DNA of 64,000 nt from Mesobacillus jeotgali (GCF_002874535.1 NZ_CP025025.1:775839-839838); one strand, 5' to 3'. Shown: positions 34,173 to 43,716, numbered from the stretch's first letter. Numbers and translations are program-made. The notes: generated from the letters alone by a model not told the origin.

Positions 34173-36221
34173 TTGATTGAATTCAAGGATATTGTGACTC
34201 CTGTCGACTGTGACGTCACGGTAGAAACAACATTGCAAGAGGCGCTTGAAATTTTTAAAAAGAAGAAATGGAATCTGCTTCCCGTCACAGACACCGAACG
34301 GAATTTGCAGGGTGTTTTTACCCGGAGCGGGCTTTATCAAATGATACTGGATGGCAGTCCGCTCTATGCACCAATCCAGCCATACATAAAGAAGCAAGCA
34401 AGGTCGATCCGTATTGATACCCCTTACCGGGAAATTGAACAAATTGTAAAAACGAGCAAGGTTGGCACCGGAGTTGTGTTGGATGAGCAAAAAAAGGTCA
34501 TCGGTTTACTGACCAAGACAGACATGGTGGGCGCTCTATTGAAATCTGCGAATACACTCAAGGACCAGCTGGAAACAATCCTTCAGCATTCCAATATCGG
34601 GGTACTCATGACTGACGGCGGGATGCAGGTAGTTTATGCAAATGAAGCTTTTGCCAAAATCAGCGGCCGGTCTGTTGATTCAATAATGTCCAGGGAGCTT
34701 GATGAGATTTTTCCCGGCTTGCTGAGAGAAGAAAATTCGCCTCACCATTATGAAAAATTTAAATCGATTCTTCATATCTCTTCCTATGAAACAGTGAATC
34801 ATGAAAAAGGGAAGATCCTGTTGTTCCAGGATATTTTTGAATTTGAAAAAATGGCAGAAGAACTGGAGACGGTCAAAAAGCTGAAGCTGACAATCGAAAC
34901 GACGCTCGAGAACGCATATGATGGAATCCTGATGACAGACGACAAGAACATGATCACAATGGTCAGCCCTCCACTTCTCGAACTGTTCAACCTGGAAAAA
35001 ACAGAAGTTTTGTATAAACCAGTTGATCAAATACTTCCTCAACTGAAGCTTGGCAATGTATTTAGTACCGAAATGGCGGAAGTCAGCGATTTTCACGAAA
35101 TGAACGGAATAAGATATATTGTCCATCGAATCCCAATCAAGAAGGATGGCAAGGTAATCGGAGCGATTGGAAAAGTGATGTTCCGCCAATTGAATGAAGT
35201 CAGCGAGTTATTCAAAAGGCTTCAAAAAGCCGAGAACAAGGCAAGCTTTTACCATCAGCAGCTGCAGAAATCAGAGTCTGCCAGATTTACATGGGATCAT
35301 ATTTTCAGCAAAGATTCTTATATGGAAAAATTAAAGAAAAGTGCCGCCAAAGCAGCTAAAGGCAGATCCACAGTACTGGTCAGGGGAGAAAGCGGGACAG
35401 GAAAGGAATTGTTCGCGCATGCAATACATAACAGCAGTGCCAGGAGCGATGGCAAGTTTGTTGTCGTCAATTGTGCCGCTATCCCAGAGGACCTGCTGGA
35501 ATCGGAGTTTTTCGGATATGAAGAAGGTGCCTTCACGGGGGCAAAGCAGCGTGGTAAAATCGGCAAGTTTGACCTGGCGAATGGCGGAACGCTTTTCCTC
35601 GATGAAATCGGCGATATGTCACTCTCCCTCCAGGCAAAACTGCTGAGAGTCCTGCAGGAGCGAGAGTTTTACAGGGTTGGCGGAAATGTCCGGGTGAAGG
35701 TCGATGTCCGTATTATCGCAGCGACAAACCGCAACCTGGAAGAGATGGTAAAACAGGGAGAGTTCAGGGAAGACCTATACTATCGCCTGAATGTCATATC
35801 GTTGAACATCCCGCCGCTAAGGGAACGTGTCCAGGATGTCGAATATCTGATCACTGGTTTAATGAAAGAATTGAACTCGATGCTGGGCACGAGCATCACC
35901 GGCATCTCATCGCAGGCAAAGTCGGCACTCCTACGCTATGAATGGCCGGGCAATGTGCGAGAACTGAGGAATGTCCTTGAGCGCGCTATGACCTTTGCCG
36001 AGCATGGGAAAATTCAGGCGGAGGACCTGCCAGATTATCTAATCTCGCAACTTCTCAGCCCGCCTACCGAACAAATCAGCCTTGCAGAAGATGCCGAGCT
36101 GGGCGCAATCAAAAAAGCCCTCATACAGACGAACGGAAACAAAGCAAAGGCAGCAAAACTGCTGGGCATCAGCCGTTCAGGTCTTTATGAAAAAATAAAG
36201 AAATACCAGCTGAGTGTGTAG
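34173..36221 (+). CDS. Sigma-54-dependent activator with CBS and PAS sensor domains
   Basis: A 682-residue enhancer-binding protein. Residues 1-130 carry a CBS pair (VTVETTLQEALEIFKKKKWN, VIGLLTKTDM). Two PAS domains follow (from about 135 and 245). The AAA+ domain has Walker A GESGTGKE at 405, the sigma-54-contacting GAFTGA at 452 and Walker B GGTLFLDEIGDM. A Fis-type HTH ends the protein (NGNKAKAAKLLGISRSGLYEK). The start is TTG with AGGAGGGAAAATA upstream. CBS pairs bind nucleotides and PAS domains bind small ligands, possibly acyl-CoA here. It lies between two sigma-54 promoters with shared TGTCC sites and is their likely activator. Confidence 0.92.
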   Translation: MIEFKDIVTPVDCDVTVETTLQEALEIFKKKKWNLLPVTDTERNLQGVFTRSGLYQMILDGSPLYAPIQPYIKKQARSIRIDTPYREIEQIVKTSKVGTGVVLDEQKKVIGLLTKTDMVGALLKSANTLKDQLETILQHSNIGVLMTDGGMQVVYANEAFAKISGRSVDSIMSRELDEIFPGLLREENSPHHYEKFKSILHISSYETVNHEKGKILLFQDIFEFEKMAEELETVKKLKLTIETTLENAYDGILMTDDKNMITMVSPPLLELFNLEKTEVLYKPVDQILPQLKLGNVFSTEMAEVSDFHEMNGIRYIVHRIPIKKDGKVIGAIGKVMFRQLNEVSELFKRLQKAENKASFYHQQLQKSESARFTWDHIFSKDSYMEKLKKSAAKAAKGRSTVLVRGESGTGKELFAHAIHNSSARSDGKFVVVNCAAIPEDLLESEFFGYEEGAFTGAKQRGKIGKFDLANGGTLFLDEIGDMSLSLQAKLLRVLQEREFYRVGGNVRVKVDVRIIAATNRNLEEMVKQGEFREDLYYRLNVISLNIPPLRERVQDVEYLITGLMKELNSMLGTSITGISSQAKSALLRYEWPGNVRELRNVLERAMTFAEHGKIQAEDLPDYLISQLLSPPTEQISLAEDAELGAIKKALIQTNGNKAKAAKLLGISRSGLYEKIKKYQLSV

Positions 36222-36377
36222 GAAAACTTGATGTAATCAAAGAATGCTTCCATCGAAAACAATTTTTGGTGCCACTTATTTTTTTGGCAGTTTGCTATTG
36301 GTGGGAGCATCAGGGCCGAATGCATAAAGATTAGCTTAATTGAGTTAAACCGAACTGGAAAAAACATGAGCTTTTTT

Positions 36378-36498
36378 CCAGTTCGCCAATAAAGTTGTGA
36401 ACTCCGCCAATAAATCTCGGAAATCGCCAATAAAATTGTGAAAACCGCCAATAAAACCAGAACAGCCAAATAAAATTATGAAAATGCACCAATAAATG
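36378..36498 (+). repeat. Intergenic array of about 20-21 bp units, CGCCAATAAA type
   Basis: Six copies: four CGCCAATAAA, one GCCAAATAAA and one CACCAATAAA, with spacings of 21, 20, 21 and about 19-21 bp. The halves GTTGTGAACTC and ATTGTGAAAAC match those in the array at 25.3 kb. It lies between the activator gene and the sigma-54 promoter region. Confidence 0.85.
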
Positions 36499-36648
36499 CA
36501 GGATGATTCAGGAGAATTGTGAATCATCTCTTAAAAAGTACAAACACTGGCCAATAATTTGCAGGAGATAGAATTTTAATAGATTATTTAACCGCTTTCT
36601 TCTAATAGTGTAATTTTTCCGTCAGCAACCAATAAACTACTCCTTAAA

Positions 36649-36757
36649 TGTCCAAACACAGTGTCCATTTTTCGGACACTCTGGAGGACGTACACTCTGA
36701 TTACTGCTTGATTTTATTGCAATCATCATTTTCGGAAAATTGGCATAATTATTGCAT
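36649..36757 (+). promoter_or_regulatory. Sigma-54 promoter and activator sites of the acyl-CoA operon
   Basis: TGGCATAATTATTGCAT (36741-36757) is a -24/-12 promoter with correct GG-N10-GC spacing. TGTCCA at 36649 and the palindrome GTGTCCATTTTTCGGACAC (36661-36679) lie 62-92 bp upstream and share TGTCC half-sites with the SDR gene promoter. Confidence 0.87.
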
Positions 36758-36805
36758 ATGAAAATATGAATGCGTTTTCAAATTTAACCAAGGGGGAAGT
36801 TGTGT

Positions 36806-38329
36806 ATGGATATCGGGTCATATTTAGCGCAAAATGCCAGGAAAACACCAGAGAAGCTTGCGATTGAATGTGAAGGAAGGAGCTATACGTACAAGCAGTT
36901 TAATGAGGAAGTGAACAAGCTAGCTCACGGACTGCTCAGCCTGGGGATTCACAAGGGCGATAAACTTGCTTTAATGATGAAGAACTCTGATCAGTTTGTG
37001 TTTGCTTTTTTTGCAGGAGCTAAAATTGGTGCGGTGATTGTGCCGGTGAATTTCCGCCTGACAGCATCCGAGGTCCATTACATACTGGAACAGTCCGGCA
37101 CTGTGTTGGTGATTTGCGATGATGAATTTGAGGACATCATTAATTCAGCACGTGAAGGAACAAATGCAGCACATGTCATCACGACTGGAACCCCTAAAGC
37201 AGTTGGCCATCATTCATTGAATCATGTCCTTTCCGATAAAGTCACTGATCCACTAATCGAAGTCAGGGATGATGATGATCTGGAAATCTTGTATACCTCC
37301 GGGACGACTGGCAGACCAAAGGGGGCGTTATTTGACCATAAAAGAGTCTTCAATGTCGGCTTGACGATGATGATCAGTATGGGCATCAACCAGGAGGAAA
37401 GAATCCTCCATATCGCCCCGCTGTTCCATTCGGCACAGCTTAATCTATTCTTGGTTTCGGGCGTCGTCCTTGGAGCAAGCCATATCATCCACCGTGATTT
37501 CCACCCAGTCACAACGCTTCAAGCCATCCAACAACATAAAATCACCCACTTCTTTGGAGTGCCGGCGATGTACAACTTTATGCTGCAGGTGCCGAATGCT
37601 TCTGATTACGACCTTTCTTCGATCAAAAGATGCGGCTATGGTGCTGCACCAATGGCTCCGGAACTTGTCCGAAAAAGCATGGAACTTTTTAGGACTGACC
37701 AATTTTACAATCTTTGCGGCCTGACCGAAGCTGGTCCTGGCGGCATTCTGCTAGGTCCGGAAGGGCACAGGCACCACCTTGGAAAGGGAGGGAAAGCCGC
37801 ATTCCTGACAGAAGCTAGAGTGGTGGATGAAGAAGGTAAAGATATCAAGTCTGGTGCAGTCGGTGAGTTCATCATCAAAGGCGAATCCATCATGAAAGAA
37901 TACTATAAGAAGCCTGAAGAAACGGCTAAAACAATTAAGGAAGGATGGCTATATACCGGTGACCTTGCAACGGTCGATGAGAACGGATATATCACACTGG
38001 TCGACCGGAAAAAAGACATGATCATTTCCGGCGGGGAAAATGTATACTCCATTGAAGTAGAGGAAGTACTTTACGAACATCCTGCTGTTCTGGAGGCAGC
38101 AATCATTGGTCTACCGGATGAAGTCTGGGGAGAAGCAGTCTGTGCAGTCATCGTACCAAAGCAGGATGAAGCTGTAGACGAGCAGCAGCTTAAGACTTTC
38201 TGCCGCCAAAAACTTGCAGGCTATAAAGTTCCAAGAAAGATATTCATAGAAGAAGTATTGCCAAGGAATGCTTCTGGTAAAATCCTGAAATACCAACTTC
38301 GCCAGAAACTGAATGAAGTGAAGCTTTAA
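36806..38329 (+). CDS. Acyl-CoA synthetase, operon gene 1
   Basis: A 507-residue adenylate-forming enzyme with A-domain motif YTSGTTGRPKG, YNLCGLTEAG, YTGDLATVDENGY and the C-terminal catalytic Lys in RNASGKILK. It activates a carboxylic acid to its CoA ester through an acyl-AMP. The ATG at 36806 follows AGGGGGAAGTTGTGT; a TTG two codons upstream is less likely. It is the first gene of the sigma-54-controlled operon. The chain length of the substrate is not shown by sequence. Confidence 0.88.
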   Translation: MDIGSYLAQNARKTPEKLAIECEGRSYTYKQFNEEVNKLAHGLLSLGIHKGDKLALMMKNSDQFVFAFFAGAKIGAVIVPVNFRLTASEVHYILEQSGTVLVICDDEFEDIINSAREGTNAAHVITTGTPKAVGHHSLNHVLSDKVTDPLIEVRDDDDLEILYTSGTTGRPKGALFDHKRVFNVGLTMMISMGINQEERILHIAPLFHSAQLNLFLVSGVVLGASHIIHRDFHPVTTLQAIQQHKITHFFGVPAMYNFMLQVPNASDYDLSSIKRCGYGAAPMAPELVRKSMELFRTDQFYNLCGLTEAGPGGILLGPEGHRHHLGKGGKAAFLTEARVVDEEGKDIKSGAVGEFIIKGESIMKEYYKKPEETAKTIKEGWLYTGDLATVDENGYITLVDRKKDMIISGGENVYSIEVEEVLYEHPAVLEAAIIGLPDEVWGEAVCAVIVPKQDEAVDEQQLKTFCRQKLAGYKVPRKIFIEEVLPRNASGKILKYQLRQKLNEVKL

Positions 38330-38358
38330 TAGTTTGAGAGAAAAGGGGAGATACAAAA

Positions 38359-39504
38359 ATGAAACACCCTTATTTAACGGATGACCATGAAATTTTCCGC
38401 AGGTCACTTAGGAAGTTCTTAGAGAAGGAAGCATATTCTTTTTACGACCAGTGGGAAGAAGAGCGAATGATCCCGCGATCCTTCTGGGAGAAGATGGGTG
38501 AGCAGGGATATCTTTGCCCAGACATCGATGAAGAGTATGGCGGCAGCGAGGTCGACTGGGGATTTGCTGTTGTCATCAACGAAGAGCTCGAGCGGGTGGG
38601 CTCAGGCCTCGTTGGAGTAGGGTTGCATAATGACATAGTCGTGCCTTATATCACGGCTTATGGCACGGAAGAACAGAAAAAACGCTGGCTGCCAAAGTGT
38701 ACGACAGGTGAAATCATTACGGCGATCGCGATGACTGAACCAGGGACAGGTTCGGATTTGGCGAACATTCAGACGACAGCCATTCTTGATGGTGACCACT
38801 ATATTGTAAATGGACAAAAAACCTTCATCACCAACGGGATTCAGTCTGATTTGATTGTTGTAGCCTGTAAGACCGATCCGAAAGCGAACCCGAAGCATAA
38901 GGGTGTCAGCTTGCTTGTGATTGAGCGGGATACACCAGGTTTTTCCCGAGGGAGGAAGCTGAACAAGGTGGGGCTCCACTGTCAGGATACGGCAGAGCTT
39001 ATATTTGAGGATTGTCGGGTGCCAAAAGAGAATTTGCTTGGAGATGAAGGGAAGGGGTTCCTTTACTTAATGGAAAAGCTCCAGCAGGAACGCCTGCTTG
39101 TTGCGATTGCTGCACAGACAGCATCTGAAGTCATGCTCAAGCAGACGATTGAATACGTAAAAAGCCGCGAAGCCTTTGGCAAGCCCGTCAGCAAGTTCCA
39201 GAATACACAATTCAAGATCGTCGAGATGGCGACGGAAATCGAAATGGGCAGGGCATTCCTTGATCAGTTAATTGCCGAGCATATCGAAGGCAAGGATGTT
39301 GTCACAAAAGTATCGATGGCAAAGTGGAAGCTGACAGACAGCGCGAAGAAAATCGCCGCGGAATGCATGCAGCTCCATGGCGGTTATGGATATATGGAAG
39401 AATACGAGATTGCGAGGAGATTCCGTGATATCCCGGTTGCCAGTATTTACGCCGGAACGAACGAAATCATGAAAACCATCATTGCTAAAAACCTGGGATT
39501 GTAG
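38359..39504 (+). CDS. Acyl-CoA dehydrogenase, long-chain (LCAD) type
   Basis: A 381-residue FAD-dependent enzyme with AMTEPGTGSDLANIQ and KTFITNG. The MCAD-type catalytic Glu of the C-terminal IYEGT motif is replaced by Ala (IYAGTNEIMKT), while E244 is present in QQERLLVA. That is the arrangement of LCAD and isovaleryl-CoA dehydrogenase, where the base lies in helix G, so the enzyme should act on long or branched acyl-CoAs. It performs the first beta-oxidation step. It lies 29 nt after the ligase gene, with AAAAGGGGAG as ribosome-binding site. Confidence 0.9.
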   Translation: MKHPYLTDDHEIFRRSLRKFLEKEAYSFYDQWEEERMIPRSFWEKMGEQGYLCPDIDEEYGGSEVDWGFAVVINEELERVGSGLVGVGLHNDIVVPYITAYGTEEQKKRWLPKCTTGEIITAIAMTEPGTGSDLANIQTTAILDGDHYIVNGQKTFITNGIQSDLIVVACKTDPKANPKHKGVSLLVIERDTPGFSRGRKLNKVGLHCQDTAELIFEDCRVPKENLLGDEGKGFLYLMEKLQQERLLVAIAAQTASEVMLKQTIEYVKSREAFGKPVSKFQNTQFKIVEMATEIEMGRAFLDQLIAEHIEGKDVVTKVSMAKWKLTDSAKKIAAECMQLHGGYGYMEEYEIARRFRDIPVASIYAGTNEIMKTIIAKNLGL

Positions 39505-39538
39505 ACATAGATTTGATTAGCAGAAAGGAAGATGAAAC

Positions 39539-40693
39539 ATGCGTGAAGTTGTAATCGTCGAAGCTGTCAGGACTCCTGTTGGCAGAAGAAAAGGTTTATT
39601 GAAGGATATAAGGCCGGATGAGTTGGCTGCGGGGGTTCTGAAAGAGGTTGTGATGCGAGCTGGTATCGATGCAGGACTTGTTGAAGATGTCATCCTGGGC
39701 TGTGTGACACAGTCAGGTGAACAGGCAGGGGATATTGCCAGGGTCGCGGCTTTGACTGCCGGTTTCCCAATTGAAGTACCAGGAACCACGATTGACCGTC
39801 AATGCGGGTCAAGCCAGCAGGCAGTTCATTTTGCTGCCCAGGCGATTCTTGCGGGGGACATGGATGTCGTCATCGCCGGCGGTGTGGAAAATATGACCCG
39901 TGTTCCAATGGGTTCTAATTACCAGGAAGCTAACCCTTTCAGCCCTAAATTAAGAGAACAATACGAGATGATCCATCAGGGACTATCCGCGGAACGGATT
40001 GCAGAAAAGTACGGCTTTACCCGCCAGGAACTTGACGAATTCTCTGCAGAAAGCCATCGCCGAGCTTTGAAGGCGCAGGCAGAAGGTTATTTTAAGAAAG
40101 AAATCATGCCGCTCGAGGTCACCCTCGAAAATGGAGAAACGACTTTGATGACGGAGGATTCAGGACCTCGCGAAGGAACGACAGCTGAAGTTTTGGGCGG
40201 ATTGAAAACGGTCTTTAAAGAGGATGGTGTCATCCATGCCGGGAACTCGAGCCAGATCAGTGACGGAGCAGGTGCCATATTGTTGATGAGTCGTGAAAAA
40301 GCCGAGGAGCTAGGCGTGAAACCGCGATTCAAGGTTCACACCAGAGTTGTGGTAGGTTCGGACCCGACGCTGATGCTGACAGGTCCAATTCCGGCAACAG
40401 AAAAAGTCCTCAGAAAAGCCGGCTTGAAACTGGAGGATATTGATGTCTTCGAGGTGAACGAAGCATTTGCACCAGTACCGATGGCATGGCTGAAGGAAAC
40501 TGGAGCGGACCCTGCAAAACTCAATCCAAATGGCGGGGCAATTGCTCTTGGCCACCCTCTTGGAGCGAGCGGCGCCCGACTGATGATTTCGATGATGCAC
40601 GAACTTGAACGGACCGGCGGCCGTTATGGCCTTCAGACGATGTGCGAAGGGCACGGGATGGCCAACGCCACTATTATTGAACGTCTGGATTAG
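39539..40693 (+). CDS. Acetyl-CoA C-acyltransferase (thiolase)
   Basis: A 384-residue thiolase with the nucleophilic Cys89 in DRQCGSSQQA, GHPLGASGAR with the catalytic His, and the second Cys in TMCEGHGMA. It cleaves 3-ketoacyl-CoA to acetyl-CoA or propionyl-CoA and a shortened acyl-CoA, the last beta-oxidation step. The ribosome-binding site is AGAAAGGAAG. The 52-bp repeat array follows it within the operon. Confidence 0.92.
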   Translation: MREVVIVEAVRTPVGRRKGLLKDIRPDELAAGVLKEVVMRAGIDAGLVEDVILGCVTQSGEQAGDIARVAALTAGFPIEVPGTTIDRQCGSSQQAVHFAAQAILAGDMDVVIAGGVENMTRVPMGSNYQEANPFSPKLREQYEMIHQGLSAERIAEKYGFTRQELDEFSAESHRRALKAQAEGYFKKEIMPLEVTLENGETTLMTEDSGPREGTTAEVLGGLKTVFKEDGVIHAGNSSQISDGAGAILLMSREKAEELGVKPRFKVHTRVVVGSDPTLMLTGPIPATEKVLRKAGLKLEDIDVFEVNEAFAPVPMAWLKETGADPAKLNPNGGAIALGHPLGASGARLMISMMHELERTGGRYGLQTMCEGHGMANATIIERLD

Positions 40694-40706
40694 AAGATTC
40701 CTAATC

Positions 40707-40930
40707 CTTATTGGTTCCCAAAAACAGCAGAAAAGAGATAAACAGGTCACCAATGAGGGGCATTGGCGCCCAAAAACAGCAGAAATGAGGAAAACAGGTC
40801 ACCAATAAGGGCTATTGGCGCCCGAAAACAGCAGAAATGAGGAAAACAGGTCACCAATAAGAGCTATTGACGCCCAAAAACAGCAGAAAAGAACAGGTCA
40901 CCAATAAGCACCCTTGGCACCCGAAGATTC
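40707..40930 (+). repeat. Array of 52-bp units within the acyl-CoA operon
   Basis: Units start with CCCAAAAACAGCAG at 40717, 40769, 40821, 40873 and a remnant at 40920, giving three steps of exactly 52 bp and one of 47. Each carries GAAATGAGGAAAACAGGTC (with small changes) and an inverted motif CCAATAAGGGCTATTGG with a 6-bp stem. CACCAATAA recalls the CGCCAATAAA arrays. It sits between the thiolase and the second ligase gene. Confidence 0.85.
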
Positions 40931-40999
40931 ACAAGCGGGGCTGCTTTATCCAACAACTCAGTAAAGTATAAACTCGACATTTAATTAGGAGGAATGCAA

Positions 41000-42571
41000 A
41001 TGAGCACGACGATCGGTAAGATTTTTGACCTGACCGTAATGAAATTCCCGAACAAGGAAGCCCTCTATGATGTCCGCAAAAATGTCCGCTTTACTTACAG
41101 CGAATGGAATGATGAAGTGAACAGGCTTGCCAACGCGCTCCTTGCTGAAGGAGTGAAGAAAGGCGACAGAGTTTCGACATTCACGTTTAATACCGAGGAG
41201 TTGGGTACTGCGTTTTTCGCTTGTGCGAAAATTGGAGCGGTTTTCAATCCAATCAATTTCAGGCTGATGGGAGAGGAGGTTGCTTTTATCCTGAGCGATG
41301 CCGAGCCAAAGGTCGTTCTTTTTGAAAAGGCGGTGGAGCCTGTCATCACGGCCATTGAAAAGCGATTCCCGCATATTGCTTTTTGGTACATCGATGGAGA
41401 TACACCGGAATACGCCCAAAGATACCATGAAAAAGTGGAAGCAGCAGAGACACGGCCTGTTGAAATCGAGGTAGACGAAAACGACCTGTACGCGATCATG
41501 TACACTAGCGGGACAACAGGCAGGCCAAAGGGTGTCATGCACAAGCACCGCAATATGGTCGAGCAGAGCCTGATCGTTGTCAGTTCAACCAAACTGAGTG
41601 CGAATGATGTTGGCTTGGTAACTGCGCCGATGTTCCACTGTGCCGAATTACATTGCGCGTTCCTGCCGAGAATCCATGTGGGCGGCAGCAATGTCATCCT
41701 TCACCAATTCGCGCCAAAGAAAGTGCTTGAGCTGATCGATTCGGAAAAAATCACGAAGTTCTTTGCCGCACCAACAATGTGGAACATGCTTTTACAGGAG
41801 AATCTATCAGACTATAATATCCAGAGCCTGAAGCTGGGTCTGTACGGAGCTGCACCTATGGCGCCATCACTTGTCCATGCCTGCCATGACAAGCTGGGCA
41901 TCAAGCTGGTCCAGGCGTATGGAATGACGGAAATGGGCCCTGCTATCACTTTCCTGTCTGAGGATGACCAGCTGACAAAAGCTGGGGCTGCAGGGCAGGC
42001 TTGCCTCAACCATGAAATCAGGATTGTCAGGCCGAAGGAGGATGGTCCTTCCGATCCAGACGACGTCCTCCCACCAGGCGAAAGCGGTGAAATCATCGTC
42101 CAGGGTCCATGCATGATGTCAGGCTACTTCAACCGTGAAGAGGCTTCTGGAAAAGCGATGTATAAAGGCTGGTACCGTTCAGGGGATATTGGCTACCTGG
42201 ATGAAGAGGGTTATTTATGGGTGAAAGACAGAGTGGATGACATGATCATCAGTGGCGGTGAAAACATCTATCCACGTGAGGTAGAAGACGTTCTCCATGC
42301 ACATGAAGGTGTCCTTGATGTTGCGATCGTCGGCCAGCCGGATGACCGCTGGGGTGAATCGGTAACGGCCTTTGTCGTGAAGAAAGATCCACAGGTAACA
42401 GAAGAGGAATTGGATGAATGGTGCAAAAACAGTGACAGCCTGGCAAATTACAAACGTCCGCGCAAATACCTTTTTGTAGATGCACTTCCTAGGAATGCCA
42501 GCGGAAAAATCCAAAAGTTCATGCTCAGAAAGCAAATGGAAGAATTGTTTTCAAAAGGGCAGCCGACGTAG
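41000..42571 (+). CDS. Acyl-CoA synthetase, operon gene 4
   Basis: A 523-residue adenylate-forming ligase with YTSGTTGRPKG, AYGMTEMGP, RSGDIGYLDEEGY and RNASGKIQK. ATG at 41000 is chosen over ATG at 40994 because AGGAGGAATGCAA gives correct spacing to the later one. It is one of three ligases of the operon, each only distantly similar to the others, which suggests different substrates rather than recent duplication. It lies 18 nt before the racemase-like gene. Confidence 0.88.
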   Translation: MSTTIGKIFDLTVMKFPNKEALYDVRKNVRFTYSEWNDEVNRLANALLAEGVKKGDRVSTFTFNTEELGTAFFACAKIGAVFNPINFRLMGEEVAFILSDAEPKVVLFEKAVEPVITAIEKRFPHIAFWYIDGDTPEYAQRYHEKVEAAETRPVEIEVDENDLYAIMYTSGTTGRPKGVMHKHRNMVEQSLIVVSSTKLSANDVGLVTAPMFHCAELHCAFLPRIHVGGSNVILHQFAPKKVLELIDSEKITKFFAAPTMWNMLLQENLSDYNIQSLKLGLYGAAPMAPSLVHACHDKLGIKLVQAYGMTEMGPAITFLSEDDQLTKAGAAGQACLNHEIRIVRPKEDGPSDPDDVLPPGESGEIIVQGPCMMSGYFNREEASGKAMYKGWYRSGDIGYLDEEGYLWVKDRVDDMIISGGENIYPREVEDVLHAHEGVLDVAIVGQPDDRWGESVTAFVVKKDPQVTEEELDEWCKNSDSLANYKRPRKYLFVDALPRNASGKIQKFMLRKQMEELFSKGQPT

Positions 42572-42589
42572 TGGAAAGGGTTTTTTAAC

Positions 42590-43672
42590 ATGTTAGACGG
42601 AATTAAAGTAGTAGACTTCACGAATTATATCCCGGGACCTTTTGCCACGCTGAGGCTGTCTGAACTCGGGGCTGAGGTTGTCAAAATCGAAGCGCCCGAG
42701 GGAGACCCGGCAAGGAATACAGGGGAAGGATATGTGTTCAATGCCCATAACCGCGGTAAGAAGAGTATTGTCATCAATCTGAAGCAGGCAGAAGGAAAGA
42801 TGCTGGCCCTTGACTTACTGGCCAGGGCGGATGTGGTTGTAGAGAGCTTCAGGCCAGGAGTGATGGATAAGCTCGGCCTCGGTTATGAAGAGATAAAGAA
42901 AATCAACTCTGGAATCGTCTATTGCTCGGTGACGGGATACGGAAGGAACGGAGATATGAGCAGCCTGGGCAGCCATGATTTAAATTACATGAGCTTGAGT
43001 GGTGCACTGGCCCAGATGAAGGACAGCTCAGGGAGACCGATTCATCCAACCCATACGTTTTCAGACTATATGGGGGGCATGGCGGCTAGTGAGCGAATCC
43101 TGGCCGCACTTGTAGCCCGGGGGAAAACAGGGGAAGGCAGCTATCACTGCATTTCTATTGCTGACAGTATGGCTTCTCTGATGGCAAACCATGTCCTGAT
43201 TGAAAAAGAAACAGGCTATCAAAATGGCGTTTCAGTCCTGAACGGCACTGTCATTGGATATGGGCTGTACGAAACGAAGGACGGCTGCTATGTAAGCCTT
43301 GGAGCTTTGGAGCCAAAGTTCTGGCGCAACTTTTGCCAGGCTGTTGGCAGGGACGATTGGCTGTCCGCTCATTATTCCAGACCGGATAACGAAAATCCAG
43401 TTTACCTTGAGCTTGTTGATCTGTTTAAAAGCAAGCCACTTTCTGAATGGGCGGATTTTGGCTTGAAGATCGATTGCTGCCTAACACCTGTACTTGAGGC
43501 GGGAGAACTGGCTCACTATCCATATTGGAGTGAAAAGGATTTTGTAATGCCAGAAGGCCAGATTAAAATGCATGGAGATTTGCCGTCACATGAGGGGGCA
43601 GCTCCGCCGAAAAAGGGAGAACAGACAGAAGAGATTCTAAGAGAGTGGCTTAGTATAAAAAGCAGCAAATAA
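42590..43672 (+). CDS. CaiB/BaiF family, alpha-methylacyl-CoA racemase-like
   Basis: A 360-residue family-III CoA-transferase-fold protein with GAEVVKIEAPEGDP and NRGKKSI. H129 (SHDLNYM) and D159 (HTFSDYMGGM) have the 30-residue spacing of the catalytic His126/Asp156 pair of mycobacterial alpha-methylacyl-CoA racemase, and GALEPKFW is the matching third motif. It therefore probably inverts 2-methylacyl-CoA esters rather than transferring CoA. Racemisation is needed before beta-oxidation of 2R-methyl-branched chains. The ATG follows GGAAAGGG. Confidence 0.8.
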   Translation: MLDGIKVVDFTNYIPGPFATLRLSELGAEVVKIEAPEGDPARNTGEGYVFNAHNRGKKSIVINLKQAEGKMLALDLLARADVVVESFRPGVMDKLGLGYEEIKKINSGIVYCSVTGYGRNGDMSSLGSHDLNYMSLSGALAQMKDSSGRPIHPTHTFSDYMGGMAASERILAALVARGKTGEGSYHCISIADSMASLMANHVLIEKETGYQNGVSVLNGTVIGYGLYETKDGCYVSLGALEPKFWRNFCQAVGRDDWLSAHYSRPDNENPVYLELVDLFKSKPLSEWADFGLKIDCCLTPVLEAGELAHYPYWSEKDFVMPEGQIKMHGDLPSHEGAAPPKKGEQTEEILREWLSIKSSK

Positions 43673-43716
43673 AAAAGGAAGATACCTATTTTAAAACTGG
43701 AAGGGGAAATGTCGGT

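Noticed and set aside
4728..40930. Intergenic arrays considered as CRISPR
   Set aside because: Repeats are 10-13 bp cores with 8-11 bp AT-rich halves, not 24-40 bp repeats with unique spacers, and no cas gene is present.
41095..41697. Minus-strand frame of 200 codons inside the second ligase gene
   Set aside because: Shadow frame of a well-supported acyl-CoA synthetase; no ribosome-binding site.
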